Source of the DNA: Marinitoga sp. 1197
Lineage (GTDB): Bacteria > Thermotogota > Thermotogae > Petrotogales > Petrotogaceae
Length of the DNA stretch: 64,000 nt
NCBI RefSeq assembly: GCF_001021165.1
Contig: NZ_AZAY01000034.1
Span: 1 to 64,000, forward strand
Reading direction: 5' to 3'
Positions within the stretch are counted from its first letter, which is position 1, and each line of letters starts with the position of its first letter. The translations under genes were made by a program, and so were the position numbers. Below, in pieces: positions 8,440-17,219 of this stretch. Below the pieces are notes generated by a model. It did no database searches. It was given only the letters and a program-made list of their open reading frames with translations, and had not been told where the DNA came from.

Positions 8440-8754
8440 TTAATCAACATTATATTCTCTCACTGGAATGATTTTATCCAGTCTAACGATTTCTATTACT
8501 TTTTTTACATTTTCATTTCTCACATTGTGCAACTCCATTGAGCCACCCTTCTTTTTGTAGTTCATAAAGAAATATAAAATTCTTCCTAATCCACTACTAT
8601 CAATATAATCAAGATTTGACATATCTATAAATATCCTTTTTATTCCATTTTCGGCTAATTCATTTAATTCATCTCTTAGTTCTTCGGAGTTGTTTATATC
8701 TATCCTACCATGTAAAAAAATCGTTGCACTATTACCATATATCTCCTTTTTCAT
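8440..8754 (-). CDS. STAS-domain anti-sigma factor antagonist
   Basis: The 104-residue protein is a single SpoIIAA/RsbV-type STAS domain. The key loop IDMSNLDYIDSSGLGRIL (about 43-60) contains the serine pair, one of which is normally phosphorylated by a partner kinase/anti-sigma factor. When unphosphorylated, such proteins bind the anti-sigma factor and free a sigma factor. No RsbW-like kinase, PP2C phosphatase or alternative sigma gene is adjacent, so its partners lie elsewhere. A strong AGGAGGAG site precedes the ATG, and a small hairpin sits just upstream. Confidence 0.85.
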   Translation of the reverse strand: MKKEIYGNSATIFLHGRIDINNSEELRDELNELAENGIKRIFIDMSNLDYIDSSGLGRILYFFMNYKKKGGSMELHNVRNENVKKVIEIVRLDKIIPVREYNVD

Positions 8755-8771
8755 AATTCTCCTCCTTTCTT

Positions 8772-8792
8772 AGCGAAGCTAAATGATTCGCT
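8772..8792 (-). other. Leader hairpin of the STAS gene
   Basis: AGCGAA and TTCGCT form a 6-bp stem immediately upstream of the AGGAGGAG site. It could affect translation, but it is short. Confidence 0.3.
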
Positions 8793-8898
8793 CTTTGCTT
8801 TAATATTTATATTTTATATTTATTTTAAGTATGCTTTATCTTAAACTCCTTTTTATTTCCTTTTAAAAATACTGTCTCGGATATTATAACATAAAATA

Positions 8899-10887
8899 TT
8901 ACATTTTTTGAAGTACGATAGCACACTTTCCTGAAATATCTCCTTCTAATATTCCATCATAAACGCTAAATTCTTTTTCTGTAACAGTTTTTGTACTATA
9001 TATAATTTTAAATTTTCCATTATTAATTTCTGATAACCATACTGGAATTTCGAATTTATATGTAAAATTGTTTATATTTATGATAACTATTAAGTTTTCT
9101 TTATTGTCCCATATATTATATACTATAAATCCTTTATCCCAAGATAAGAATTCTATTGAACCATTTCTTAAAACATCATGCTCTTTATAGAATTGTATCA
9201 TATTTTTCATAAAATTCAAATTTTCCTGGTATAAATTTTCATGTAATTTTTTCCATGGAAATGTTCTTCTGTTATCTGGATCAGTCCAACCAGGTAGTCC
9301 TATTTCATCACCGTAATAAAGACCAGGTGCTCCAGGTAATGTGAAAACCATTAAATATCCAATTTTAAATATATCCCAATCTATGTCAAATTCTGCTTCT
9401 TTATGCCCAAGAGTATTAGCTCTGCCAATTTTTTTAGTTGTACGAGTTGCCCATCTTGAGTGATCATGATTACTCAATTGATTTAAAGATATATACTTTG
9501 AATTTAGAGGTAGTTGGCTCCAAGCCCATTTTAATTGTTTTATAAACCATTCTGAATTTCCAATTAATTCTGGTTTGAAATCATCATTATGTTTTTCCAT
9601 ACCTGTTAAATAATAACTTATAGGATCCATCGAACCTATATAATTCATTATACCATCCCATGATAAACTTTCTATCCATTCTTTTGGAGATTCGTAATCT
9701 TCAGCAAATATTAAAGCGTTTTTATTAGCTTTTTTTACAATTTTCCTGAAATATCTCCAAAATGTTTTATTGATTCGTTTGCCTTTTCCCAAATCTCTAG
9801 CTACATCAAGCCTCCAACCGTCTGCGTTAAAAGGATGTTTTACCCATTTTTCACCTATTTGAGATATATATTTCCAGACTAACATTGTTTTATTATAATT
9901 TAATTTTGGTAAAGATTTATATCCCCACCAACCTTCATATTCTTCACCATGCCAGTAAAAATATTCTGATTCTGGTAATTCTTTATTATTTGCAATTCCT
10001 TCATTTTCACCATATATTTTATATTCATTAACCCACTTATGATATGAACCACAATGATTAAATACACCATCCAGAATTATTTTAATATTTCTTTTATGGG
10101 CTTCTTCAACAAGGTTAGAAAATAGTTTATCACTCTCTATTAGATTTTTTTTAGATGTTGTTCTTACTTTATATTTTTCATCTAAGTTTTCAGAATCTTC
10201 AACTATTACTCCTAAATGAGGGTCTATATGCTCATAATCCTGGGTATCATATTTATGAGGACTGGGTGAAACAAAGATAGGGTTTAGGTATATTGCTTCT
10301 ATTCCTAAATCTTTTAAATAATCTAATTTGTCAATTATTCCCTTTAAATCTCCACCATAAAATTCAATATGTCCTTTATCAGGATCTGGCAATTCATCCC
10401 AATTCTTTTTCTTTATAGGTTCTCCGTCATATATGTATTCGCCACTAACAGGATCATTTGATGGATCACCATTATAAAACCTGTCGGGGAATATTTGATA
10501 ATAGATGGTTCCAATCGCCCAATCTGGTACTTCAAAATCTGGAATAATAACAAAGTCTTCGATAGGACGTTTTTCTACTATTCCTTGAGAATCATATTTT
10601 ATTTTTCTGTTAATTTTTATAAAATCCAATTCAAAATGATATCGTATTAATCTGTTAGTCAAGGTAAATTTTTTGGAAAAGTACCAATAAAATTCATTTT
10701 CTTTTTCCAATTTCATAATTGAATGTTTATACTTATGTGAGTGTTTTTGCGTTGATAAATATAATTTTCCTGAAACAGGGCCTAATTTTTTTGATACTCT
10801 GATTTTAATAGTAATTTCATTGCCTATTTTGGGATTTGTTGGGCTAAAGAAATTTTTACTTTGATCGGAATATATTCCGAAAATCAT
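8899..10887 (-). CDS. Cytoplasmic GH13 enzyme, neopullulanase/cyclomaltodextrinase type
   Basis: With the start at ATG 10887 the protein is 662 residues. I chose this start because GGAGGATG lies 5 bases upstream and the ABC-F stop is at 10892; the longer frame from 10962 runs inside the ABC-F gene. An N-terminal beta-rich domain precedes a TIM barrel that opens with YYQIFPDRFYNGDP. GH13 region I is DGVFNHCG. The nucleophile is in GWRLDVARD (about D361), the acid/base in IFAEDYE (about E396), and the third acid in LSNHDHS (about D475). There is no signal peptide, so it should act on imported maltodextrins. The exact specificity (cyclomaltodextrin, pullulan or maltose release) is open. Confidence 0.83.
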   Translation of the reverse strand: MIFGIYSDQSKNFFSPTNPKIGNEITIKIRVSKKLGPVSGKLYLSTQKHSHKYKHSIMKLEKENEFYWYFSKKFTLTNRLIRYHFELDFIKINRKIKYDSQGIVEKRPIEDFVIIPDFEVPDWAIGTIYYQIFPDRFYNGDPSNDPVSGEYIYDGEPIKKKNWDELPDPDKGHIEFYGGDLKGIIDKLDYLKDLGIEAIYLNPIFVSPSPHKYDTQDYEHIDPHLGVIVEDSENLDEKYKVRTTSKKNLIESDKLFSNLVEEAHKRNIKIILDGVFNHCGSYHKWVNEYKIYGENEGIANNKELPESEYFYWHGEEYEGWWGYKSLPKLNYNKTMLVWKYISQIGEKWVKHPFNADGWRLDVARDLGKGKRINKTFWRYFRKIVKKANKNALIFAEDYESPKEWIESLSWDGIMNYIGSMDPISYYLTGMEKHNDDFKPELIGNSEWFIKQLKWAWSQLPLNSKYISLNQLSNHDHSRWATRTTKKIGRANTLGHKEAEFDIDWDIFKIGYLMVFTLPGAPGLYYGDEIGLPGWTDPDNRRTFPWKKLHENLYQENLNFMKNMIQFYKEHDVLRNGSIEFLSWDKGFIVYNIWDNKENLIVIININNFTYKFEIPVWLSEINNGKFKIIYSTKTVTEKEFSVYDGILEGDISGKCAIVLQKM

Positions 10888-10891
10888 ATAA

Positions 10892-12691
10892 TCATCCTCC
10901 AATATTTTCCAGTTTCTGTATTTCAAGAATAATTTCATTTTCTTTTTTGGTAATATTTTCAAGCTGTTGCTCTAAACTATTTTTTTCTTCTTCCAATTTT
11001 ATCAGTTTCTGATAATCCTGGGAATAAGAATACATTAAATTTTCAATATTTTCAATATCTATAATTATTTTTTCGAATTTTTCTTCTAATCTTTTTTTTT
11101 CACTTTTTAGTGATTTTATTTTATTTTTTATTTTTTTATTTGTTTTGTAGTCTATATTATAGCCATTTTCTTTTTTTATTTTAAATGAATCATTTATTAA
11201 TTCTGGTAATATTTCATCGAATGATTTATATTTTAATAATGATGAATTTTTAATCAAATAAAAACTATCAGATAAATTTTTTATTAAATTTTCATCATGT
11301 GATACCATAATTATAGCACCTTTAAATTCTTTTAGTGTTTCTTCAAGAGTTTGTATAGTAAAAATATCCAGATGATTTGTAGGTTCATCTAAAATTAAAA
11401 CATTAGGTTTTTGTAATATTAACTTTGCAAGAGCTAATCTGGTTAACTCTCCACCGCTAAGAGTCTCAACGCTTTTAAATACAGTTTCTCCTGAAAAACC
11501 AAATCTTCCTATATATTTTCTTACTTCATAATCCTGCCATTGTGGAACATCTTTCCAGATTAACCCCATTACATCAAGCGATTTGTTTAGTGAGGATATA
11601 ACCTGATCTAAATATCCTATTTTTATATTATATCCCCAGTTAATATTCCCTTTTACAGGAGATAATTTACCTGTTAATAATTTTAATAATGTTGATTTCC
11701 CGCTACCATTTTTACCCAAAATGGTTATTTTTTCCCCTTCATTTATTTCGAAATTTATATTTTTTAACAATAATTTTTTTTCATTATAGCCAAAAGAAAG
11801 ATTTTTAATTTCTAAAACTTTATAACCGGTTTTTTTAGGTTCTGGTATTTTTATTTTAATAATTTTTTCTTCCTGTAGTGATTGTATTTTTTCAAATTCT
11901 TTTAAAAGTTTATCCCGTAATTTTTCTCTAAATTTAGCCTGTTTCATCATTTTTTCTGTTCCCCATTTTCTAAACCTTTCAATCATTGAGTTTAATCTAT
12001 TAATTTCTTTTTCAAGGTTTTTCTTTCTATTTGTTATATTAATGAGGATATTTTCTCTAAGAGTTAAATATTGTTTATAATTTCCTTTAAAATCCCATAA
12101 TTTAAAATTATTAATTTCCCAGAATCTATTTGCTAATTCTTTTATGAATTTTCTGTCATGCGATACAAATATCATAGCTCCTTTATAAGACTTTAAATAA
12201 TTAATGAGCCAATTTATAGAGTATATATCTAGATGATTTGTAGGTTCATCTAATATCAATAAATTATAATCTCCTGCTAAAACTCTACCAAGCGCTAATC
12301 TTGTTAATTCACCACCACTCAAAGAATTTATTTTTCTATCCCAGTGATTTTCATCGAATCCCATACCTTTTAAAACAGATCTTACAATTTTATTTTTCAT
12401 TTCATCTTTTATATTTTTTTCAATTTCTTTTAAAACATAATTAAAAAGGGTTAAATTTAATTCATCAGCTCTAAATTGTTTTAAGTATCCTAATTTTAAA
12501 TTTTTTGTTTTTAAAATAGTTCCTTCCAATGGTTCGATTTCCCCATTTATTATTTTCAATAGTGTAGTTTTTCCAGAGCCATTAGCACCTATTAAAGCTA
12601 TTCTATCTTTTTCGTAGACTGAAAGGTCAATATCATAAAATATATCCTGAGTGCCAAAATTATGCGAAATATTTTCTAATTTAAAAAGCAT
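10892..12691 (-). CDS. ABC-F family ATPase
   Basis: The 599-residue protein has two ABC domains in tandem and no membrane segments. The Walker A motifs are GANGSGKTTLL and GKNGSGKSTLL. The signatures are LSGGELTRLALGRVL and LSGGELTRLALAKLI, and the Walker B motifs end in DEPTNHLD, the ABC-F hallmark. A charged coiled linker joins the domains, and a lysine/glutamate-rich coiled coil ends the protein (about 500-595). Such proteins act on ribosomes rather than in transport. I chose ATG 12691 because GAGGTGA lies 5 bases upstream; the GTG three codons earlier overlaps that site. The GH13 gene follows 4 bases downstream. The subgroup (Uup, YheS or other) cannot be fixed by eye. Confidence 0.88.
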   Translation of the reverse strand: MLFKLENISHNFGTQDIFYDIDLSVYEKDRIALIGANGSGKTTLLKIINGEIEPLEGTILKTKNLKLGYLKQFRADELNLTLFNYVLKEIEKNIKDEMKNKIVRSVLKGMGFDENHWDRKINSLSGGELTRLALGRVLAGDYNLLILDEPTNHLDIYSINWLINYLKSYKGAMIFVSHDRKFIKELANRFWEINNFKLWDFKGNYKQYLTLRENILINITNRKKNLEKEINRLNSMIERFRKWGTEKMMKQAKFREKLRDKLLKEFEKIQSLQEEKIIKIKIPEPKKTGYKVLEIKNLSFGYNEKKLLLKNINFEINEGEKITILGKNGSGKSTLLKLLTGKLSPVKGNINWGYNIKIGYLDQVISSLNKSLDVMGLIWKDVPQWQDYEVRKYIGRFGFSGETVFKSVETLSGGELTRLALAKLILQKPNVLILDEPTNHLDIFTIQTLEETLKEFKGAIIMVSHDENLIKNLSDSFYLIKNSSLLKYKSFDEILPELINDSFKIKKENGYNIDYKTNKKIKNKIKSLKSEKKRLEEKFEKIIIDIENIENLMYSYSQDYQKLIKLEEEKNSLEQQLENITKKENEIILEIQKLENIGG

Positions 12692-12731
12692 TAGATTCAC
12701 CTCAACAAAATATTTTGAAAATCAACAAATA

Positions 12732-14471
12732 TTATCTTTGGTGTTTTTCTCTATACATCATTTTATCAGCCTTATCGATTAATTTATCAATATTGGTTGA
12801 ATCATCTGGATAAATCGAGTATCCAAAGCTTACAGAAATGTTCAATTTGATATTTCCAAATTGAAATGGTGTTTTAAGATCTTTTTTTATTTTATTTACT
12901 ACTTTTTTTGCCCCGTTTTTATCAGTATTAAACAAAGCAATTATAAATTCATCCCCACCTATTCTTGCAAACATATCACTTTCTCTTAATACAGAAGAGA
13001 CCCTTTCAGCAAAAAACTTTAACACTTCATCTCCTATTCTGTGTCCATATGTATCATTTATTGCCTTAAACTTATTTATATCCATATAAATAAATGCTAT
13101 TTTTTGTTTTAATCTCTTTTCTAAAGCTATAATATCTTTTATTTTAGAAATAAAAGCCTGTCTATTATAAATTTTTGTTAAAAAATCGTATTCAGCAGAT
13201 TTGCGTAGTTGTTCATCTACTTCTAATTTCCATAATAAAAATTCTAAATTTGATTTAATAATTTTAGCAAAATTTTTATCAATATTTTCAAACCTTTTTT
13301 TATACGAATCAAGCGTTATAAAACCATATAAATTATTTTTTATAAATAAAGGAATTATCAAAGTTTCTTTTATTTTTTCTAAATTACCATATTTTATTAG
13401 TGTATTTTTATATTTTATATTTTGTGAATATTCTTCTTTCCAATTAGAAACAATATATGGATTTTTAAACAAAAATTTTTCAGTGCTTTCAATTTTAAAT
13501 TTTATAGTTTTTAATTTGTTAATATCAAAGCCTTTAACAGCTTTATATTCATAATATTTTTTATTTTTAAATATCATAGCACCTGTTTCTGCAGATGGAA
13601 CTATATCAACAAGTTTATCTATAATTTTTTGATATAGTTGTTCGTTCCATTGAGACGAAATTATTTCATTAGATAATTTTAAGAATTCATTTGAAAAATT
13701 ATTTTCATATTCCAGATGTTGTATATATTTTTTTTCTTTTGTTACATCTATTCCAGAGGAAAAAATAAGAATTATGTTTTTTCCTTTTTTAATATAATTA
13801 TTATGCCAAGATACAATAATTTTTTCCCCATCATTATTTATTATCTCATTTTCATAATATTCAACGGGTTCAATTTTTCCAGATAGTATTTTATTAAACA
13901 CTTTTCTTACTTCATTTTGTAATTCCTGAGGAATAAAATTATCAAACCAATTTTTCCCTATTATTTTATTTTTTTTAACTTTTAATATTTCACATGCTTT
14001 ATTATTAATATCATATATATTTCCATTTTTATCAAGAACCACATTTATAGTTTGTGCAAGATTAAAGTAATTTTCGAATTTTTTCTTTTCGAATTCTAAT
14101 TGTTCTTCAAGAATTTTTCTTTCCGTTATATCATAGTCCACTTCCTGAAGTATATATTTATTTTCTTCAATTAAAATAGGAGAAATATAAACCTCAACCC
14201 ATTTTATATCACCATTTATTGTTTTATATTTCCTTTCAAAAATATGAAATAATTCCCCGTTTTTTAATGCTTTTTTAATTCGCTGAATTATTTCTTTTTC
14301 TGTGTCATCTATATGTTTAGAATATGAGATTCCCTGCATTTTTTCAGGTGATGAATACCCCAATAATTCTGCAGCTTTTTTATTTGCTTTTATTAACTTT
14401 AAACTTTCATCCCAATAAAATATAGCATTATTGGAAAAGTTAAATAAATATTCATAAATATTTTTTTTCAT
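12732..14471 (-). CDS. PAS-PAS-GAF-GGDEF diguanylate cyclase
   Basis: The 579-residue soluble protein has a first PAS domain (about 8-115), a second PAS (about 128-245), a GAF-like domain (about 262-395) and a C-terminal GGDEF domain. The catalytic motif is intact (ARIGGDEFI), and the preceding RESD fits an RxxD product-inhibition site. It should make cyclic di-GMP in response to a signal sensed by PAS or GAF. There are no membrane helices. The ATG has a GGGGTGA site. It follows deoD on the same strand but each has its own signals. A membrane HD-GYP protein (19242-20918) could break down the same messenger. Confidence 0.87.
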   Translation of the reverse strand: MKKNIYEYLFNFSNNAIFYWDESLKLIKANKKAAELLGYSSPEKMQGISYSKHIDDTEKEIIQRIKKALKNGELFHIFERKYKTINGDIKWVEVYISPILIEENKYILQEVDYDITERKILEEQLEFEKKKFENYFNLAQTINVVLDKNGNIYDINNKACEILKVKKNKIIGKNWFDNFIPQELQNEVRKVFNKILSGKIEPVEYYENEIINNDGEKIIVSWHNNYIKKGKNIILIFSSGIDVTKEKKYIQHLEYENNFSNEFLKLSNEIISSQWNEQLYQKIIDKLVDIVPSAETGAMIFKNKKYYEYKAVKGFDINKLKTIKFKIESTEKFLFKNPYIVSNWKEEYSQNIKYKNTLIKYGNLEKIKETLIIPLFIKNNLYGFITLDSYKKRFENIDKNFAKIIKSNLEFLLWKLEVDEQLRKSAEYDFLTKIYNRQAFISKIKDIIALEKRLKQKIAFIYMDINKFKAINDTYGHRIGDEVLKFFAERVSSVLRESDMFARIGGDEFIIALFNTDKNGAKKVVNKIKKDLKTPFQFGNIKLNISVSFGYSIYPDDSTNIDKLIDKADKMMYREKHQR

Positions 14472-14499
14472 AATTCACCCCGATTTTTTGCTATAAATA

Positions 14500-14522
14500 A
14501 AATGGGCATAAAATGCCCATTT
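14500..14522 (-). terminator. Terminator of deoD
   Basis: AAATGGGCAT/ATGCCCATTT with an AAA loop overlaps the deoD stop codon and is followed by TTTATTT on the minus strand. Confidence 0.75.
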
Positions 14523-15231
14523 ATGCCATTTCAAGAGCGATTTTCATCATATTTGTAAATGATTTCATTCTTTCTTCACTTGAAGTAGCTTTTTTGGTAA
14601 CTAATGAATCAGAAACAGTTAATAAACATGCAGCATTTTTACCAGTAACCATGGCATTTGCAAATAATGCAAATGATTCCATTTCAACAGCTATACAACC
14701 ATAAGTATCTCTTATTTTTTTATAATCTTCAAAATTAACCCTGTAAAAAACATCAGAACTGTGAATTCTTCCTTTATGAATTTTGATATTTAATGAATTT
14801 GCAGCATTTTCCAGTTTTTTATTTAATTCATTGGAAGGTTTTAAGATTTCATCATCTATACCTCCCATAACCTTTGCGAAAGTTGATTCACTGTAGGCTT
14901 CTTCGACCAATATAACATCGTATAAATCAATTTCATCAGTGTATGCACCACAAGATCCAACTCTTACTATATTTTGCACATCATAAAATTTAAATAATTC
15001 ATATGAATAAATACCTATACTCGGCATTCCCATGCCACTTCCCATAACACTAATTTTTTTACCTTTATATGTCCCAGTATATCCGAACATATTCCTTACG
15101 GTATTAAACAAAACAGGATTTTCTAAAAATGTTTCTGCAATAAACTTAGCTCTTAATGGATCTCCTGGCATAATAACTGTTTCTGCAATAATGCCTTTTT
15201 TATCAACTTCAATATGTGGTGTAGGTATCAT
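14521..15231 (-). CDS. deoD: Purine nucleoside phosphorylase, DeoD type
   Basis: The 236-residue protein has the hexameric PNP features: MIPTPHIEVD at the start, the phosphate-binding GDPLRAKFIA (about 23-32), MGSGMGMPS (about 62), VRVGSCGAY (about 85) and the ribose-binding VEMESFALF (about 177-185). The catalytic aspartate is in TVSDSL (about 200-205). It would release purine bases from nucleosides for salvage, which fits the purine permease at 21310. A GGAGGCGA site precedes the ATG. It is divergent from the chromate transporter genes. Confidence 0.92.
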   Translation of the reverse strand: MIPTPHIEVDKKGIIAETVIMPGDPLRAKFIAETFLENPVLFNTVRNMFGYTGTYKGKKISVMGSGMGMPSIGIYSYELFKFYDVQNIVRVGSCGAYTDEIDLYDVILVEEAYSESTFAKVMGGIDDEILKPSNELNKKLENAANSLNIKIHKGRIHSSDVFYRVNFEDYKKIRDTYGCIAVEMESFALFANAMVTGKNAACLLTVSDSLVTKKATSSEERMKSFTNMMKIALEMA

Positions 15232-15369
15232 GCAAATCGCCTCCTTGAATTTTTTTGGAACCTATCTTAACAGGATATTATACATCTTTTTAATTAAGAA
15301 GAATATTCAAAAATAAAAAATTATGATAAAATACAAAATATAAGTCCTAAGTAGAAAGAGGTGGTATCT

Positions 15370-15900
15370 TTGATTAAATTATTTTTAATGTTTTTTAGAA
15401 TATCAGCTTTTGCACTTGGCGGAGGGTATGCAATGATTCCTGTAATGTCAAAAAATCTTACGTCAAAAAAATTAATCACAGAAGAAGAATTTAGAGAAAT
15501 ATTATCTATTGTACAGGCAATACCAGGTCCTATTGCATTTAAAACGTCCTGGTTAATTGGGAAAAAAATAAATGGTATAAAAGGTGCAATTATATCTTCT
15601 CTTGGAATATTAATGCCACCATTTTTTAGCATAATTTTAATCGCTTCGATATTGAAAAAATATTCAGATAATATTTATGTTTCTGGTTTTACTAAAGGTG
15701 CATATGCATCATTAATAGGTATGGTTGCAGGAATTCTATACGATTTTGTGAAAACAACAAAATTTAATAAATGTGATATTATAATTATTATATTATCCAT
15801 ATCAATAATATTTTTTTATCCTTCATATACTATTGTAACCTTTTTTTCAACTATCATAGTTTTTTACTTTTTAGAAAAGAGGAATGATAAAAATGCTTAA
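15370..15900 (+). CDS. Chromate transporter family protein, first half-size subunit
   Basis: The 176-residue membrane protein carries the CHR-family signatures FALGGGYAMIP (about residue 13) and AIPGPIAFKT (about 54), with about five hydrophobic helices. Short-chain CHR proteins work as pairs of opposite topology. The second half follows with an 8-base overlap. I chose TTG 15370 because AGAGGTGG lies just upstream; the GTG at 15361 is inside that site. The substrate is an anion, chromate or sulfate by family, but this is unproven here. Confidence 0.8.
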   Translation: MIKLFLMFFRISAFALGGGYAMIPVMSKNLTSKKLITEEEFREILSIVQAIPGPIAFKTSWLIGKKINGIKGAIISSLGILMPPFFSIILIASILKKYSDNIYVSGFTKGAYASLIGMVAGILYDFVKTTKFNKCDIIIIILSISIIFFYPSYTIVTFFSTIIVFYFLEKRNDKNA

Positions 15901-16423
15901 AATGATTTTTCTTTTTTTTGAAATAGGGTTTATTTCGTTTGGGGGAGGATGGGCTTCTCTTGGTATTATAAAACAATTAATAATTGAAAATAAATTATTA
16001 ACAGAAAAAGCTTTACAGGACGCTATTTCTATTTCTCAGATGACACCAGGACCAGTTGCTGTAAATCTTGCAACATATATTGGATATTTAAAATATGGAT
16101 TACCCGGAGCCTTTTTAAACACTTTATTTTTGGTAATGCCAGCCATTATATATTATTATACAGCTAAAATGTTTTTGAAAAAATTTAATTTAAATAAAAA
16201 TTCATTAATGAAATCACTTAGATTTGGAACGGTTGTATTAATTTCAGTGACTTTTTTATCCGTATTAAAGCCAATAATAATAGAAAAAAATATTATCAGT
16301 GCAATTATAGCTTTGTATGCTTTAATGCTATTTATAAAAACAAAAATAGATCCAATATATATAATTCTAAGTTCAGCTATAATTGGAATGGTTATTTTTT
16401 CATATATTTCATATAGTTTATAA
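15893..16423 (+). CDS. Chromate transporter family protein, second half-size subunit
   Basis: The 176-residue protein is a paralogue of the preceding subunit with GFISFGGGWAS (about residue 11) and SQMTPGPVAVNLATYIGY (about 49-66). The start at ATG 15893 has AAGAGGA 9 bases upstream; ATG 15884 would be too close to it. The gene converges with folD, and the two reading frames overlap by 6 bases at their stops, so no separate terminator fits between them. The pair likely forms one anion transporter. Confidence 0.8.
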   Translation: MLKMIFLFFEIGFISFGGGWASLGIIKQLIIENKLLTEKALQDAISISQMTPGPVAVNLATYIGYLKYGLPGAFLNTLFLVMPAIIYYYTAKMFLKKFNLNKNSLMKSLRFGTVVLISVTFLSVLKPIIIEKNIISAIIALYALMLFIKTKIDPIYIILSSAIIGMVIFSYISYSL

Positions 16424-17209
16424 TTTAGTTTTTGTCAAATTTTCAAAAAGAATTAAAGAGGTTATTTCACCAACTCCTCCAGGAACTTCTGTAACATATG
16501 CTATGTTTTTTACATCAGGCTCTACATCGCCAACAATATAACCGTTTTTGACATTAATTCCAACATCAATAATTATACTGTTTTCTCTTACCATATCTTT
16601 TTTTAAAAATTTAGGTATTCCCGTAGCCACAACTATTATATCAGAATTTAAGGTTATAGCTTTTAAATCTTTTGTATGACTATGGCATATTGTTACCGTA
16701 GCATTGTTTTCTTTATTCGAAAGCATTATTGAAACTGGTAATCCGACAATTACACTTCTGCCTATTATAGTAACATTTTTTCCATCAAGATTTGTAAAAT
16801 TATTTAATATCCTAACAACAGAATCGGCTGTACATGGTTTAAAATAGGATTTTCCATATATTAAATTTCCTAAATTATAAGGGGTAATACCTTCAATATC
16901 CTTTTTAGGATCAATATATTGCAAGACTTCATAAGGTTCAAAAGGAAGAGGTTGAGATAAAAATATGCCATTAACAGACTCGTCATTATTCAAAATTTTT
17001 ATTGCCTTAATTAATTCTACTTTTGAAGATACTATTTTTAATTCGTGATTAATATTTAATTTCCTTGATAATTTTTCTTGAGAACGTAAATATGCAAGCG
17101 TTGCGCTATCCGGATCTAAAGCAACGCTTACCAATTTTAAATTTTTATTTTTTGTTGTTATAATATTATTTTTAATCTCTTTTGCTAATTTATCAACCTT
17201 AATAATCAT
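16418..17209 (-). CDS. folD: Methylenetetrahydrofolate dehydrogenase/cyclohydrolase
   Basis: The 263-residue enzyme interconverts methylene-, methenyl- and formyl-tetrahydrofolate. The motifs are present: the active-site lysine segment ATLAYLRSQEKLSRKL, SQPLPFEPYE, IEGITPYNLG, and the Rossmann GRSVIVGLPVSIML. The usual PGGVGPMT is PGGVGEIT here. The start is ATG 17209 with GAGGTGA 5 bases upstream; the longer frame from 17251 runs into fhs. It is the second gene of an fhs-folD one-carbon operon, which feeds on the folate pool charged by the glycine cleavage system encoded at 58744-63049. Confidence 0.92.
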   Translation of the reverse strand: MIIKVDKLAKEIKNNIITTKNKNLKLVSVALDPDSATLAYLRSQEKLSRKLNINHELKIVSSKVELIKAIKILNNDESVNGIFLSQPLPFEPYEVLQYIDPKKDIEGITPYNLGNLIYGKSYFKPCTADSVVRILNNFTNLDGKNVTIIGRSVIVGLPVSIMLSNKENNATVTICHSHTKDLKAITLNSDIIVVATGIPKFLKKDMVRENSIIIDVGINVKNGYIVGDVEPDVKNIAYVTEVPGGVGEITSLILFENLTKTKL

Positions 17210-17219
17210 GTTTATCACC

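Noticed and set aside
10888-10962. Longer N-terminus of the GH13 enzyme
   Set aside because: The extra 25 residues lie in the end of the ABC-F gene, are lysine-rich, and the ribosome-binding site fits ATG 10887.
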